Assembly (NCBI RefSeq): GCF_002095385.1
Contig: NZ_MIPP01000004.1
Location: 62,001 to 126,000, forward strand
From: Pantoea eucrina
GTDB taxonomy: Bacteria; Pseudomonadota; Gammaproteobacteria; Enterobacterales; Enterobacteriaceae
Direction: 5' to 3'
DNA length: 64,000 nucleotides
In this document: positions 33,745-43,218 of the stretch, piece by piece
Numbering within the stretch: position 1 is the first letter of the stretch
Layout: each line of letters begins with the position of its first letter
Position numbers and translations under genes: made by a program
Notes under the pieces: model-generated
Seen by the model: the letters and a program-made list of their open reading frames with translations, nothing else
What the model was told of the DNA's origin: nothing
Databases searched by the model: none

Positions 33745-36269
33745 TAACGTTCCTTGTTTAATGTTATGTTAACTCTGGCAATATCAGGAAAATCCTGCGG
33801 CGTCAGTTTTCCTGCGCTGTCAGAGTCTGAAGTGGTTTTTCCAAGGTCGCTACTGATCTCTCCTGGGCAGCTTTTTACCGCCTCCTCGCTGCCTGCCCGA
33901 ATTATCTGGGAGTTAAGTTCATAATTACCCTGTTGCCAGGTATTAAACATTTCGCCGGCACTCTGACCACCAAATTTTTGCCACACAGCCGCACGCTGAA
34001 TAATTTTATCCGGAGCACCGCTCTCTACCTCACCATTTCCTATACGCAAATAAGCCCCGCCGCTGCCCACCAGCAAAATATCCTGTTTAGCGCGAATGGT
34101 GACGTTACCTTCACTGCTGCTAATGAGCACATCCTTTAGCGCATCCAGCGTCATTCCATCAGACTGAGCCTGAATCTCCACTTTTCCTTTCGCGGCAAAA
34201 AATTTAATTCCCAGCTTCTGAGCGAACAGGCTGATTGCTTCGCCTGCTGCTACTGTGAAATTTTTTAAAATGCTGAAATCAGTGTTTTTACCGCTGGTGG
34301 CGATCAGGTTTTCGCCAGCGGTCAACTGCAGGCTTTTTGCTGTAGCCTGCGCAATGCCACCGGGCGCTGAGAGTAATAGCGCGGCTTGTTTTAGTTCGGT
34401 AAGTGCATCGCTTAACAGCGACTTTTGGGTTTGTAAATCTGCCAGCTCAGCTGTCGCTATCTCCGCTGCGCTGCGTAAGGACGCGGTTAATTGCTGTGCC
34501 TTGCTCAGTTCATTCACGGCATCTTGCATCGCCAGCATTTTTCCCTGCGCCTGAGGCTGCGCATCCGCGCTGATAAACACCCCTTTGCCACCGCGGATAC
34601 TCACCCACTTATCCGTCCGCAGTTCAGCCCCTTCACCACGAAGAACCCTGCTCGCGTCAACGTTATGCCCCAGATTCAGCTGCGTCTTCCCGCCATACTC
34701 CGTGCTGAGCTTGATGTGCTCCTCACCGCGCTTATCCTCCATGCGCAGCTTGTTAAAGCCTGCCGTACGGATGACGTTGCGCGTGCTGTTCTCTTCAGTG
34801 ACGTGATCGACATGCCTTGAATCGTGTAACGCATGCGCGATATAAGGCTGGTCCGGATCGCCTTCGCGGAACGCTATCGCTACCTCGGTGCCCTGTATAA
34901 GCGGGAAGTGGAAGCCGTACATATCGCCGCCGTACGGTTTCGCCAGGCGCACCGGCATGCTCTCCAGACCGCGCTCCCGGCTCTCCTCGTCGGCGTCAAA
35001 TACCACGCGGTATAATCCCGCTGCATCCTGCCAGGCGTAGATATCGTTATCTTTCGCGCTGGTCACGCGCGCCGTCATGGTGCCGCTGACTTTTGGACGT
35101 TCAGGTAAATCGGGACGCCAGCAGAGGGTTTCACTATAGGGAACGGCGCTAAGCGTTACGCGCATTGCTGACTTTCTGCTGGCAACAAACCCCAGTCTGA
35201 CCATAACAAGTGGATTGAGAAGCTGTTCCGGCAAAGAAGGGGGAATATTATTATCGGTTACAGTAATAACCTGCCCTGCAGCAAGGCCAGGATCGCTGCT
35301 TGTACCCACGATAACAGACTGAGCAGCCAGAAACCGTTCGTGATCGAGTTGCGCATAGAAGTTGGCGGTTTCTGCGGAGGGAAACATTTTATCGCCTGCC
35401 TGAAGATGTCGGGCGCGATAATGATAAGCCTTCCCGTAATTTATTTTGTCGCCATCCCCCCGCATCATATCTGCTTCTTCAGAACGCAAAATATACTGAG
35501 CTGTGCGATGATTATAATCTTTCGTCGTCACGCTTTTTTGTACAATATGATGCTGCTGGTTTAAGCCCCAGACTGAGTCGATGCCTCCATCCTCCATGCC
35601 TGAGGGTGTGGTGAACAGTAATACTTTTCCCGCTTCAAATGCTGCCTGACTATCGCCAAAATGAATAACCTCAGTACATACTTCTTCCTGCAACCGGAAA
35701 TAGTAGAAAATCCCGACCTCAGCTAATATCCGCTGGATAAAAGCAAGGTCGCTTTCCTGATACTGATTAATTTGTTCACGCCTCGGATAATCCCGCTTCA
35801 GGCTGAATTGATATTGCCAGCTCTCCAGTCCATGCTCTGCTAATATCTGAGAAACGACTTCAGTAACGGATTTATTAACAAAAAAACGATGAGTGCGAAA
35901 ATTTTTATCAAGTAATGCAATGAAGGGTTTTATCTCCACTTCATACAAAACCTGATCGACGGAGCTTTGCAGGCGTCGAAAACCTGTGACAATGCCATGC
36001 ACAGTTTTTCGCGTTTTCAAAGGCAGCATTTTATCCCGCGCACCTGGCATGTCGTACATATACAGCCAGATATGTTTACGTAGCACTTTCTGAGAAGGAA
36101 TATTTGATTTGTCACTGGTAAACCTGATTGTATAGCGATAGATTTCACTCAACCCCTCCTGAGCATCAAATTCTTCGACATCCATTTGAAAGAGGCAGTC
36201 AGGAATTTCCAGATGAAATCGATTGAGTGAAAGCGGAGAAGATTTAATGAGATTATTATAAGGGACCAT
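33744..36269 (-). CDS. vgrG: T6SS spike protein VgrG
   Basis: An 841-residue protein with the gp27-like N-terminal domain ('FRLQEE', 'IHFGDSQAAFEAG'), the gp5 OB-fold ('PEQLLNPLVMVRLGF'), then 'YGFHFPLIQGTEVAIAFREGDPDQPYI' type OB/needle sequence (described: the conserved G-D-P-D-Q-P motif) and a C-terminal DUF2345 region with an extra helical segment (about residues 575-640). The C-terminal part beyond about residue 740 probably loads the Tle4 effector encoded next. Start at 36269 has a GGAGG ribosome-binding site. Confidence 0.95.
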   Translation of the reverse strand: MVPYNNLIKSSPLSLNRFHLEIPDCLFQMDVEEFDAQEGLSEIYRYTIRFTSDKSNIPSQKVLRKHIWLYMYDMPGARDKMLPLKTRKTVHGIVTGFRRLQSSVDQVLYEVEIKPFIALLDKNFRTHRFFVNKSVTEVVSQILAEHGLESWQYQFSLKRDYPRREQINQYQESDLAFIQRILAEVGIFYYFRLQEEVCTEVIHFGDSQAAFEAGKVLLFTTPSGMEDGGIDSVWGLNQQHHIVQKSVTTKDYNHRTAQYILRSEEADMMRGDGDKINYGKAYHYRARHLQAGDKMFPSAETANFYAQLDHERFLAAQSVIVGTSSDPGLAAGQVITVTDNNIPPSLPEQLLNPLVMVRLGFVASRKSAMRVTLSAVPYSETLCWRPDLPERPKVSGTMTARVTSAKDNDIYAWQDAAGLYRVVFDADEESRERGLESMPVRLAKPYGGDMYGFHFPLIQGTEVAIAFREGDPDQPYIAHALHDSRHVDHVTEENSTRNVIRTAGFNKLRMEDKRGEEHIKLSTEYGGKTQLNLGHNVDASRVLRGEGAELRTDKWVSIRGGKGVFISADAQPQAQGKMLAMQDAVNELSKAQQLTASLRSAAEIATAELADLQTQKSLLSDALTELKQAALLLSAPGGIAQATAKSLQLTAGENLIATSGKNTDFSILKNFTVAAGEAISLFAQKLGIKFFAAKGKVEIQAQSDGMTLDALKDVLISSSEGNVTIRAKQDILLVGSGGAYLRIGNGEVESGAPDKIIQRAAVWQKFGGQSAGEMFNTWQQGNYELNSQIIRAGSEEAVKSCPGEISSDLGKTTSDSDSAGKLTPQDFPDIARVNITLNKER

Positions 36270-36385
36270 TTATCCTCCATGATAAGATCAATTCCCACCG
36301 GGGGTGCCTGTGTGCTTTCATAGCCAGTGGAAAAACGCAGGTCAGCTAAAGTGTTTAAATAATTAAATTCCCGCATAAGAAAAAC

Positions 36386-36637
36386 TTAATAGTGAATATC
36401 AAATTCATTATGCATTTTTTCAAAGCTAAATTTAATCAAACTATAACCTACATATACCAGCAAGAAAAAAATAGCAATTATGACATAGCGATAATCGCTA
36501 GTTGAAAAGAAAACATACCAGATTGACATAACCAAACCTGTCGCCATGAGCATTGAGCCTATTGCCCTGACAGCGAGTGATGCCAAAGTTAAGCCTATGC
36601 GTTTTATCAAAGAATTTTTCATGACTCCTCTTACCAT
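36386..36637 (-). CDS. Small membrane protein, candidate immunity
   Basis: An 83-residue protein with two transmembrane helices (about residues 22-45 and 50-70, the latter 'YVIIAIFFLLVYVGYSLI') and short polar ends. There is no recognised family. It follows the 215-residue gene by 18 bases and precedes vgrG, and is AT-rich. In T6SS clusters a small multi-pass protein behind an unknown gene is often the immunity protein for a membrane-acting effector. An alternative start is the ATG five codons in ('MKNSLIKRIG'). Confidence 0.65.
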   Translation of the reverse strand: MVRGVMKNSLIKRIGLTLASLAVRAIGSMLMATGLVMSIWYVFFSTSDYRYVIIAIFFLLVYVGYSLIKFSFEKMHNEFDIHY

Positions 36638-36655
36638 ACTCTCAGGCAGATAAAA

Positions 36656-37303
36656 TTAACCTTTTAAACCATTAAAAAAACATCCACATAACTCGTCAAA
36701 CTCAGGAGGGTTTTCTTTATGTATATTGCAGGCTCTTTCAAAGGGAGCAACAGTATCTTTAACAATAAAATAGAGTAAATCCAGATTACCCATGCGCCTT
36801 AGTCTGGAGTAAATGACCGGATTAGCTGACTCAAGATTTCTTGATGTATAAATTGCTCTCGATGCTTCGCTACCAAGGTATAATAGTGAGCCAATTATCG
36901 TGCCAGCGAATATAGCATTTGTAGCATTAGCTGTCAGAGCACGTCCCAGATTGACACCTGTCAGATGGGAGAGAGACAATCGGCCCATAATATTAACGCC
37001 AGTTTTGTCTGCAACATCCCTTACCTTTTCAAAATTAATTCTTGAAGTAAAATCATCAATAAAAACGCTGACGATTTTCTCAACAACCTCTTTCCTGAAA
37101 ACGCCCCGCTTAACTAACTCTGCTATCCGATATTTATCGTTACTGTTATTTCTGCGATGTTCAGTATCTATGTAATCATAACTCAGGTAAGCCATGCTTA
37201 CCGAAAAAGAAATAAATCCTTTGGTGAAATTCACCAATAGTCCTGAGTCATCAAGATTAATCGCATCAAGCATATCTCTGGCAATCTTTTTTGTACTGTC
37301 CAT
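36656..37303 (-). CDS. Unknown protein, candidate T6SS effector
   Basis: A 215-residue protein that I do not recognise. There are two hydrophobic, glycine/alanine-rich segments: 'FTKGFISFSVSMAYLSY' near residue 28 and 'ALTANATNAIFAGTIIGSLLYLG' (about 125-147), the second resembling a glycine-zipper membrane helix pair as in pore-forming toxins. The remainder is charged and helical. It starts 7 bases behind the clpV stop, precedes a two-helix membrane protein and then vgrG, and is markedly more AT-rich than the core genes. Context suggests a pore-forming effector with its immunity protein; function is inference. Confidence 0.6.
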   Translation of the reverse strand: MDSTKKIARDMLDAINLDDSGLLVNFTKGFISFSVSMAYLSYDYIDTEHRRNNSNDKYRIAELVKRGVFRKEVVEKIVSVFIDDFTSRINFEKVRDVADKTGVNIMGRLSLSHLTGVNLGRALTANATNAIFAGTIIGSLLYLGSEASRAIYTSRNLESANPVIYSRLRRMGNLDLLYFIVKDTVAPFERACNIHKENPPEFDELCGCFFNGLKG

Positions 37304-37309
37304 AAGTTA

Positions 37310-39937
37310 CTATTCTCTAAACACCAGCACGAAACCTTCATCTTCTGTCCACGTCATAGATAGCTGCTGCGGACAAGAGCCCGCCGCCTGCCAGGCGAGG
37401 ATTTGCCTGCTCACAACCGGCAAAATCTGCTGGCTGAGCAGGCTGTCAACGTTGCGCGCGCCAGTATCCGGCAGCAGGCAGGCGGCGGTGAGGGCATCAC
37501 AGAGCGCGTCTGTGATATCCGTATGCAGGCCGTAGTGACGCTGCAGGCGCTCTCTGACCTTCTCAAGCTTCGTTTCAACGATGATACGCATCGTGTCACG
37601 GCTCAGCGGGCGGTAAATTACCGTCTGGAAGCGTGCCAGCAGTGCCGGCTGGAAATGGTCGCGGATAATCGGGCGCAGCAGTTGCTGCAGATCCGCCTCG
37701 CTGGCGTCCGGCTGTTCACTGAGCAACCGCATTAGCGCGTCGCTGCCGAGATTGGAGGTCATCAGGATAACCGTATTGCGGAAATCAATTTCCCGTCCCT
37801 CGCCGTCGCGCATAAAGCCCCGGTCAAATACCTGATAAAACAGGTTAACCACGTCGCGGTGCGCTTTCTCCACCTCATCAAGCAGGATCACACTATACGG
37901 GTGCTGGCGCACTGCTTCGGTCAGTACGCCGCCCTGACCATAGCCCACGTAGCCCGGCGGTGAGCCCTTGAGCTGGCTCACCGTATGCGCCTCCTGGTAC
38001 TCGGAGAGATTAATGGTGATCAGCGACTTTTCGCCGCCGTACAGCGTGTCAGCCAGCGCCAGCGCCGTCTCTGTCTTACCAGTTCCGCTGGTGCCCACCA
38101 GCAGAAACACGCCCAGCGGGCCGTTCTCAGCGGTCAGCCCGGTTTTCGACGCCCGCAGTCGCTGTGCGATGGCATTCAGCGCTGCCGGCTGGCCTGCCAC
38201 GCGGGTTTCCAGCGTCTTTTCCAGTGTCAGCAGCGCCGTCTGCTCATTCTTCATTAAGGAAGAGATCGGTACGCCGGTCCAGTCGGCAATGACGCCCGCT
38301 ACCGCACGCGCGTCTACGTCCAGCGTGATCAGCGGCTCACCCTGCTGCAGCGTCTGCAGGGCAGAGTGTAACGTGCCACGCCTGACGTTCTGCGTCGCGT
38401 CCTGACGACAGGCCAGCAGCGTCTCCATCATTTCGCGCTCGGCCTGGTAACGCAGCTCCAGCTGTTCAAGACGTTCCTCAGCGCGGGCCAGCTCGCTTAG
38501 AATGTCATGCATGCGCCCTGCCTGGACGGGACCGCCCAGCGCTTCATCATCCAGAATGGCGCGTTTTTCAACGTTCAGCGCGTCCGTGCGGGCACGTAAC
38601 CGCGTGATGGCTTCCGGCACCGTATCCTGACTCATACGTACGCGGGCGCTCGCGGTATCCAGCAGGTCTACTGCCTTATCAGGCAGCTGTCGTCCGGTCA
38701 GGTAACGCCGGGAAAGCGTAACGGCCGCGCGGACGGCGGCATCGCTAATATGTACGTCATGATGCTCTGCGTAACGCGATTTCAGGCCTCTGAGCATCAG
38801 GCAGGCGGTTTCATCATCCGGTTCATCAACTTTTACCCTCTGAAAACGACGTTCCAGCGCGGCGTCCTTTTCGAAGTACTGCTTGTACTCGCTCCAGGTG
38901 GTAGCCGCGATGGTACGTAGCTCGCCACGCGCCAGCGCGGGTTTGAGCAGGTTAGCCGCATCTGCGCCACCGGCCTGATTACCGGCACCGATGAGGGTGT
39001 GCGCTTCGTCAATGAATAGCAGCACCGGTTGCTCCGTCTGCTGTATCTCAGTAATGATGGTTTTGAGGCGCTGCTCAAACTCGCCCTTTACGCCCGCCCC
39101 CGCCTGCAGCATACCGAGGTCAAGCGTGCGCACGCTGACCCTGCTAAGACTCTCCGGCACGTTGCCTTCGGCAATGCGCAGCGCCAGTCCTTCCACCAGC
39201 GCAGTTTTGCCCACGCCCGGCTCGCCCACCAGAATCGGGTTGTTCTTGCGACGGCGGGAGAGAATATCCACCATCTGGCGGATTTCATTATCGCGCCCGT
39301 ATACCGGGTCGATCTTGCCGTCGCGCGCATCAGCAGTCATGTCGCGGGTAAAGCGGAGCAGCGCCTCTGAGACAGCGGATTTTTTTTCTCCGGTAAGATC
39401 GGACGGCTGAACGGTGATATCCGGTATACGCTGAGGCTCCGCCTGGCTTTCATCCGATTGCGCATCCAGCAGCGGGCGCAGCGACGTTATCCGGGGCCGA
39501 TCCAGGGTAAGAACCGGCCAGAGTGCAGCACAGCACATCAGCCCGTGATGATCGGCCATGGCGAGCAGCAGGTGCAGGCTGCGGATACGCTCCTCCCCGG
39601 CCATCGAGGCAGCCAGCCAGGCCTCCTTCAGCAGATGGTGCAGGCGGGCCGACAGCGCTGGCCGGCCACACACCTGACGTGGCCGATCGTTGAGAAAGCT
39701 CAGCAGATCCTGCCAGACGTCATCCATGTCCCACTCGTAGCGACGTGCGATGACCGTGATGTCCCCTTCTCCCTGCTCCAGCAGTTTAAGCAGCCAGTGC
39801 TCAGGTAATATTTCTGCATGTGCGCGGATCTGGCACAGTGAGGCAGCGGCCTCCAGCGCACGCGCGCAGAAAGGGTTAAGCCGGCGCAGCAGCGCTGCAG
39901 ACGCATGTTCCATATATTTTCTCTCCGTTTCAGGCAC
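37310..39937 (-). CDS. clpV: T6SS sheath-recycling AAA+ ATPase ClpV (TssH)
   Basis: An 875-residue Clp/Hsp100 protein. The ClpN domain is followed by AAA1 with Walker A '[13 protein letters not shown]' near residue 245, a coiled middle domain, and AAA2 with '[14 protein letters not shown]' near residue 614 and '[11 protein letters not shown]'. ClpV disassembles contracted TssBC sheaths. An ATG eight codons downstream ('MEHASAAL') is an alternative start. It precedes the unknown effector-like gene by only 7 bases. Confidence 0.95.
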   Translation of the reverse strand: MPETERKYMEHASAALLRRLNPFCARALEAAASLCQIRAHAEILPEHWLLKLLEQGEGDITVIARRYEWDMDDVWQDLLSFLNDRPRQVCGRPALSARLHHLLKEAWLAASMAGEERIRSLHLLLAMADHHGLMCCAALWPVLTLDRPRITSLRPLLDAQSDESQAEPQRIPDITVQPSDLTGEKKSAVSEALLRFTRDMTADARDGKIDPVYGRDNEIRQMVDILSRRRKNNPILVGEPGVGKTALVEGLALRIAEGNVPESLSRVSVRTLDLGMLQAGAGVKGEFEQRLKTIITEIQQTEQPVLLFIDEAHTLIGAGNQAGGADAANLLKPALARGELRTIAATTWSEYKQYFEKDAALERRFQRVKVDEPDDETACLMLRGLKSRYAEHHDVHISDAAVRAAVTLSRRYLTGRQLPDKAVDLLDTASARVRMSQDTVPEAITRLRARTDALNVEKRAILDDEALGGPVQAGRMHDILSELARAEERLEQLELRYQAEREMMETLLACRQDATQNVRRGTLHSALQTLQQGEPLITLDVDARAVAGVIADWTGVPISSLMKNEQTALLTLEKTLETRVAGQPAALNAIAQRLRASKTGLTAENGPLGVFLLVGTSGTGKTETALALADTLYGGEKSLITINLSEYQEAHTVSQLKGSPPGYVGYGQGGVLTEAVRQHPYSVILLDEVEKAHRDVVNLFYQVFDRGFMRDGEGREIDFRNTVILMTSNLGSDALMRLLSEQPDASEADLQQLLRPIIRDHFQPALLARFQTVIYRPLSRDTMRIIVETKLEKVRERLQRHYGLHTDITDALCDALTAACLLPDTGARNVDSLLSQQILPVVSRQILAWQAAGSCPQQLSMTWTEDEGFVLVFRE

Positions 39938-40048
39938 GCTACCGCCCCTGGCCGTTCACCGAGGCCCATAAGGCTTAAAAACAGGATTGGCTGAGCGCTG
40001 GTGTAAAAACGCTCACTGAACGTGGCGACAGGTGTCGCCACAGGGGGG

Positions 40049-40356
40049 TTAAAAACTGTGGCCGGGGTGCTCTCTTTTATTGATATCAATTGGCCGGGTG
40101 ACGCTGTTATCCAGAATGACGTGCCAGCAGGAGCTGCCCGTATCCGGTTGCAGTGTCATATGCCAGCGGGCATCACCGCCGCCATTTGGCCCCGCTTTCC
40201 GGTGTGGTCCGGCAATCACCTTGAGCGTACCGCTGCAATAAGCATCATTAGCTGGGAATCGATGGCACACGCTTTTTCAATCAGGCGTTCCGTATAGTTC
40301 TTGCTGAAACGCGGATCCTTCTGCCAGTTGGTTGCCCAGTTAGCGAGATGCGACAT
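40049..40356 (-). pseudogene. Frameshifted small gene between hcp and clpV
   Basis: An ATG at 40356 with a near-ideal GGAGG ribosome-binding site opens 'MSHLANWATNWQKDPRFSKN', which ends at a TGA after about 46 codons. A second frame, open up to about 40270 and running to the stop at 40049, continues with 'AYCSGTLKVIAGPHRKAGPN' and 'GSSCWHVILDNSVTRPIDIN'. The total of 308 bases is not a multiple of three, so a one-base change near 40200-40250 joins them into a protein of about 100 residues. I do not recognise the family. Location next to hcp suggests a T6SS accessory or cargo. Confidence 0.55.
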
Positions 40357-40410
40357 AACGCCTCCATTTGCAGGTGCTCAGAGCACAACGCCCTGAGCAG
40401 AGTGAATCAG

Positions 40411-40902
40411 TTACGCGGTAGCGCGTTCGTTCCAGGAATCGGAGTGGATGATGTTGCCTTCTTTATAGGTCCAGGTGATCTTTTCGTAGCGCAGCTCAAC
40501 GTGCTCCAGATGGTTGTGCTTCTCCTTTGCCGGATCTTTGGTGTCGTGCATCACCGGATTCACCTTCACCACCTTCACGTTCTCAAGCTTTGTGTTGAAG
40601 TACTCAACTTCCTGACCCGCGTCGTTGATGCGATACCATTTGAACTCCGCCGATTTCAGAGTTTGTCCGGTGGTTACCGCTTTATAGAGATACGGGCTTG
40701 ACGCGTCGATTTCTTTAGTGAGCAGAAAGGGCGTATGAATACGGGTGCCGGTCAGCTTGCCGGTATTGTTGTCGGTAGGGATGTACAGGTTATGCTTCTG
40801 CGCCACCACCTCAATGCTGCCCTCGCGACTCTTTACATCTACAGACCCTTTGATGTCCGCTCCGCCATCATTCTTCAGCCACAGATAAACCGGAATTGCC
40901 AT
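40411..40902 (-). CDS. hcp: T6SS tube protein Hcp (TssD)
   Basis: A 163-residue Hcp from the ATG at 40902 ('MAIPVYLWLKNDGG'), with an AAGGAG ribosome-binding site; the frame is open 12 codons further. It has the beta-barrel segments 'GTRIHTPFLLTKEIDASSPY', 'FKWYRINDAG' and 'EHVELRYEKITWTYKEGNI' (the conserved C-terminal strand). Hcp hexamers form the expelled inner tube. The start lies inside the 3' end of the OmpA-like gene, so they overlap by 35 bases. Confidence 0.95.
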   Translation of the reverse strand: MAIPVYLWLKNDGGADIKGSVDVKSREGSIEVVAQKHNLYIPTDNNTGKLTGTRIHTPFLLTKEIDASSPYLYKAVTTGQTLKSAEFKWYRINDAGQEVEYFNTKLENVKVVKVNPVMHDTKDPAKEKHNHLEHVELRYEKITWTYKEGNIIHSDSWNERATA

Positions 40903-42568
40903 GGTATTGCTCCTTTTCAGATTGAGAATGGCCATCATCCTGCGATGACCGGGTGGGTCCGTCCGCTACGTGACAGGCGTCAGCCTGCGGTACCAGACTG
41001 ATTTCGACGCGACGGTTACGCGTGCGCCCCGCCGCCGTGTTGTTGGCGGCAAGCGGGCGGTCATGACCGTAGCCCTGCACCGCAAAACAGCTCTCCGGCA
41101 CGTCGCCGGTATCGCGCATCCAGTTGCGTACGGCTTCGGCGCGTCTCAGTGAAAGCAGCTGATTACCCTGTGCACTGCCGGTGCTGTCGGTGTGACCGGC
41201 TATCACAATCAGCCAGCCGGGCCGGGCCTTAATATTCACCAGCGCATTGATCAGCACCTTGCCGGAACCCGCTTTTAGCGTTGCCCTGCCCGATTCAAAT
41301 AGCGACAGGCTGTCAAGGCGCACCGTTTCTGGCCCCTGTACGACCTGCCGGATAACCGGGGCCGGCGGCGGGGGCGGTGCCCAGCGGTGTATGGCCGCAT
41401 TCACCGGTGCGGTCAGCCGCATGCCCTGATAGAGCCCCATACCAAACCGCATCGGCTCACCGCTGCGCTGCCACTCATCCAGCAGCGCGCGATCGCGGAT
41501 AAGCGCATTGCGCGCAAGGGTTTTCGCCGCCATGGCGTCATCAGGCAGGCTGCGCCACAGGTCAAGGTGATCGGTCACGCTGCGTATGAGGCGCTGGTTG
41601 TGAATGAAAGAAAAAAGCATGGCGAGTGCCAGAAACAGACCCAGCATCAGGCCAGCTATGCGCAATTTGCGTAGCCAGCGGCTGATACCCGGCCGCCGCG
41701 CCAGGCCGGACAGAAGGCGATCCGGCAGCGGTAGTGAAAGCGGGGATTCGTTGTTTTCAGATGAAAGCGTGGTCAGCCCGGCAACATGCTGCTGCCACAG
41801 GTTGTCCGCCAGCGCCGGCGATGGCGTCAGGCAGAGACCGATCTGGCAGGGGCGCGCTGAGTGCGAAGCGGCAAGCTGCCCCGCATACCACTGCATCACG
41901 CTTTGCAGCCTGAGCGCGTGGTGAACAGAGTGCGCATCCTGTGCTGCCCATTCACTCAGTGAAAGGCGGGCACGTTTGTCCGGATGAAACTGCAGCTCTG
42001 GATGGTCGGCCGTCAGGCTGAACCAGTATGTGCCGCTATCCCCGGACGAATTCCATATCACCGTCCGGAGCGGCGGCAGTCCGTTCAGCACGCGGCGGCA
42101 CTGCAGAAATGCCCGCAGCCACGCGCACTGCTGCTGTGTAAATATCTCTGCGGAGGTGTGCAGTCCGGGGACGATTGCCAGCATTACTGACAGCTGCGGC
42201 ATCAGTGACGGAGAGTGAAGAGCCAGCCGTTCCGCCAGCGCGGATAGCTCACCGGGCTGGCGAACGTTCAGATACCATCCCTGCCCGCTCTCATGGTGGT
42301 CCCGATCGCCAAACAGCAGCGCGGTGTCTCCTGTCACGAGGATCACCGGCCGGCGCCAGGTGTCAGGTGGCAGGCTGGCATCTGCAGCAGAGTGACTGTC
42401 AGAGGTGGACCGCTGCAACCGCCACAGAATAAACGCAGATACCAGCAGTATCAGTCCGCAGAACATCGCCCTGTTCAGCGGCTTCAGACCCCAGTACTCC
42501 ACTACCAGCAGCAGGGCAAGTCCGCTCCCCAGCAGCACCAGGCCCTGACGTGAATCGGGTCGGAACAT
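40868..42568 (-). CDS. T6SS OmpA-domain membrane protein
   Basis: A 566-residue protein with two N-terminal transmembrane helices (about 10-50), a soluble domain, another helix near 300-320 ('GLMLGLFLALAMLFSFI') and a C-terminal OmpA-like peptidoglycan-binding domain (about 430-540: 'IVIAGHTDSTGSAQGNQLLS', 'RAEAVRNWM', 'GYGHDRPLAANNTAAGRTRN'). It fits the TssL-associated TagL-type role of tethering the membrane complex to the cell wall. Its start overlaps the tssL stop (TAATG). The last 12 codons are within the hcp 5' end. Confidence 0.88.
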   Translation of the reverse strand: MFRPDSRQGLVLLGSGLALLLVVEYWGLKPLNRAMFCGLILLVSAFILWRLQRSTSDSHSAADASLPPDTWRRPVILVTGDTALLFGDRDHHESGQGWYLNVRQPGELSALAERLALHSPSLMPQLSVMLAIVPGLHTSAEIFTQQQCAWLRAFLQCRRVLNGLPPLRTVIWNSSGDSGTYWFSLTADHPELQFHPDKRARLSLSEWAAQDAHSVHHALRLQSVMQWYAGQLAASHSARPCQIGLCLTPSPALADNLWQQHVAGLTTLSSENNESPLSLPLPDRLLSGLARRPGISRWLRKLRIAGLMLGLFLALAMLFSFIHNQRLIRSVTDHLDLWRSLPDDAMAAKTLARNALIRDRALLDEWQRSGEPMRFGMGLYQGMRLTAPVNAAIHRWAPPPPPAPVIRQVVQGPETVRLDSLSLFESGRATLKAGSGKVLINALVNIKARPGWLIVIAGHTDSTGSAQGNQLLSLRRAEAVRNWMRDTGDVPESCFAVQGYGHDRPLAANNTAAGRTRNRRVEISLVPQADACHVADGPTRSSQDDGHSQSEKEQYHGNSGLSVAEE

Positions 42569-43218
42569 TACTGAGCCCCTGCAATGTGCGAGACCATATC
42601 TGCCAGCGCTGACTCCAGCACGAACCAGAGTCCGGCGAGCAGCATTACGGCCACTCCCCAGCTCAGCCAGTAAACGCGGCGTCCGGTGCGCAGACCTGCG
42701 GGCCGGATAACCAGCGGTGCATCTTCCGGCAGCGTAAACGGCGGCACCCGCGCAGCCAGCGCATTCACCACATCCTCACGGCGTTCATCATCCTGAGCGC
42801 GATAGTGCCCGACGAAACCCAGCTGCAGCGTGCGGTAAAAGCAGGTCAGAACAGCGATCTCCGGCGCTGGCTCATGCAGCACGGTACGGATGCGATCCCA
42901 TAACGCTTCCCCGCCGTTCAGGGAGCCAAAAAAACGCACCTGCAGCGGGTCACGGCTCCAGCGAGCCCAGCCATCATCCTGAACTCCCCGGTTCAGTACC
43001 GCCTCATCCAGCAACACGCAGAAGGCATATAACATATGGTCGCAGCTGGCCTCGCTGACTCCGGCCTCTGACAGCGCTTCACGGGCTGACTTTACCCAGT
43101 TAACCGCCTCGCGATAGAGCGCGTCCCCGTTTTCAATTTGCTGCCCGCCTCGCAGCTGGCTCACCATCAGCCAGCCCTGAAAAAAGCGTTGCTCCGTCAG
43201 CCTGTTAAGATTATTCAT
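42568..43218 (-). CDS. tssL: T6SS inner-membrane protein TssL (DotU/IcmH)
   Basis: A 216-residue DotU-family protein: cytoplasmic helical domain ('YREAVNWVKSARE', 'LYAFCVLLDEAVLNRG') and a single C-terminal transmembrane helix ('LSWGVAVMLLAGLWFVLE'). TssL binds TssM and recruits the baseplate through TssK. The C-terminal peptidoglycan-binding part found in long TssL proteins is supplied by the next gene. The start overlaps tssK by four bases (ATGA). Confidence 0.93.
   Translation of the reverse strand: MNNLNRLTEQRFFQGWLMVSQLRGGQQIENGDALYREAVNWVKSAREALSEAGVSEASCDHMLYAFCVLLDEAVLNRGVQDDGWARWSRDPLQVRFFGSLNGGEALWDRIRTVLHEPAPEIAVLTCFYRTLQLGFVGHYRAQDDERREDVVNALAARVPPFTLPEDAPLVIRPAGLRTGRRVYWLSWGVAVMLLAGLWFVLESALADMVSHIAGAQ

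Noticed and set aside
36149-36376. 75-codon ORF over the vgrG start
   Set aside because: It overlaps vgrG in another frame; the vgrG start and its GGAGG are clear.
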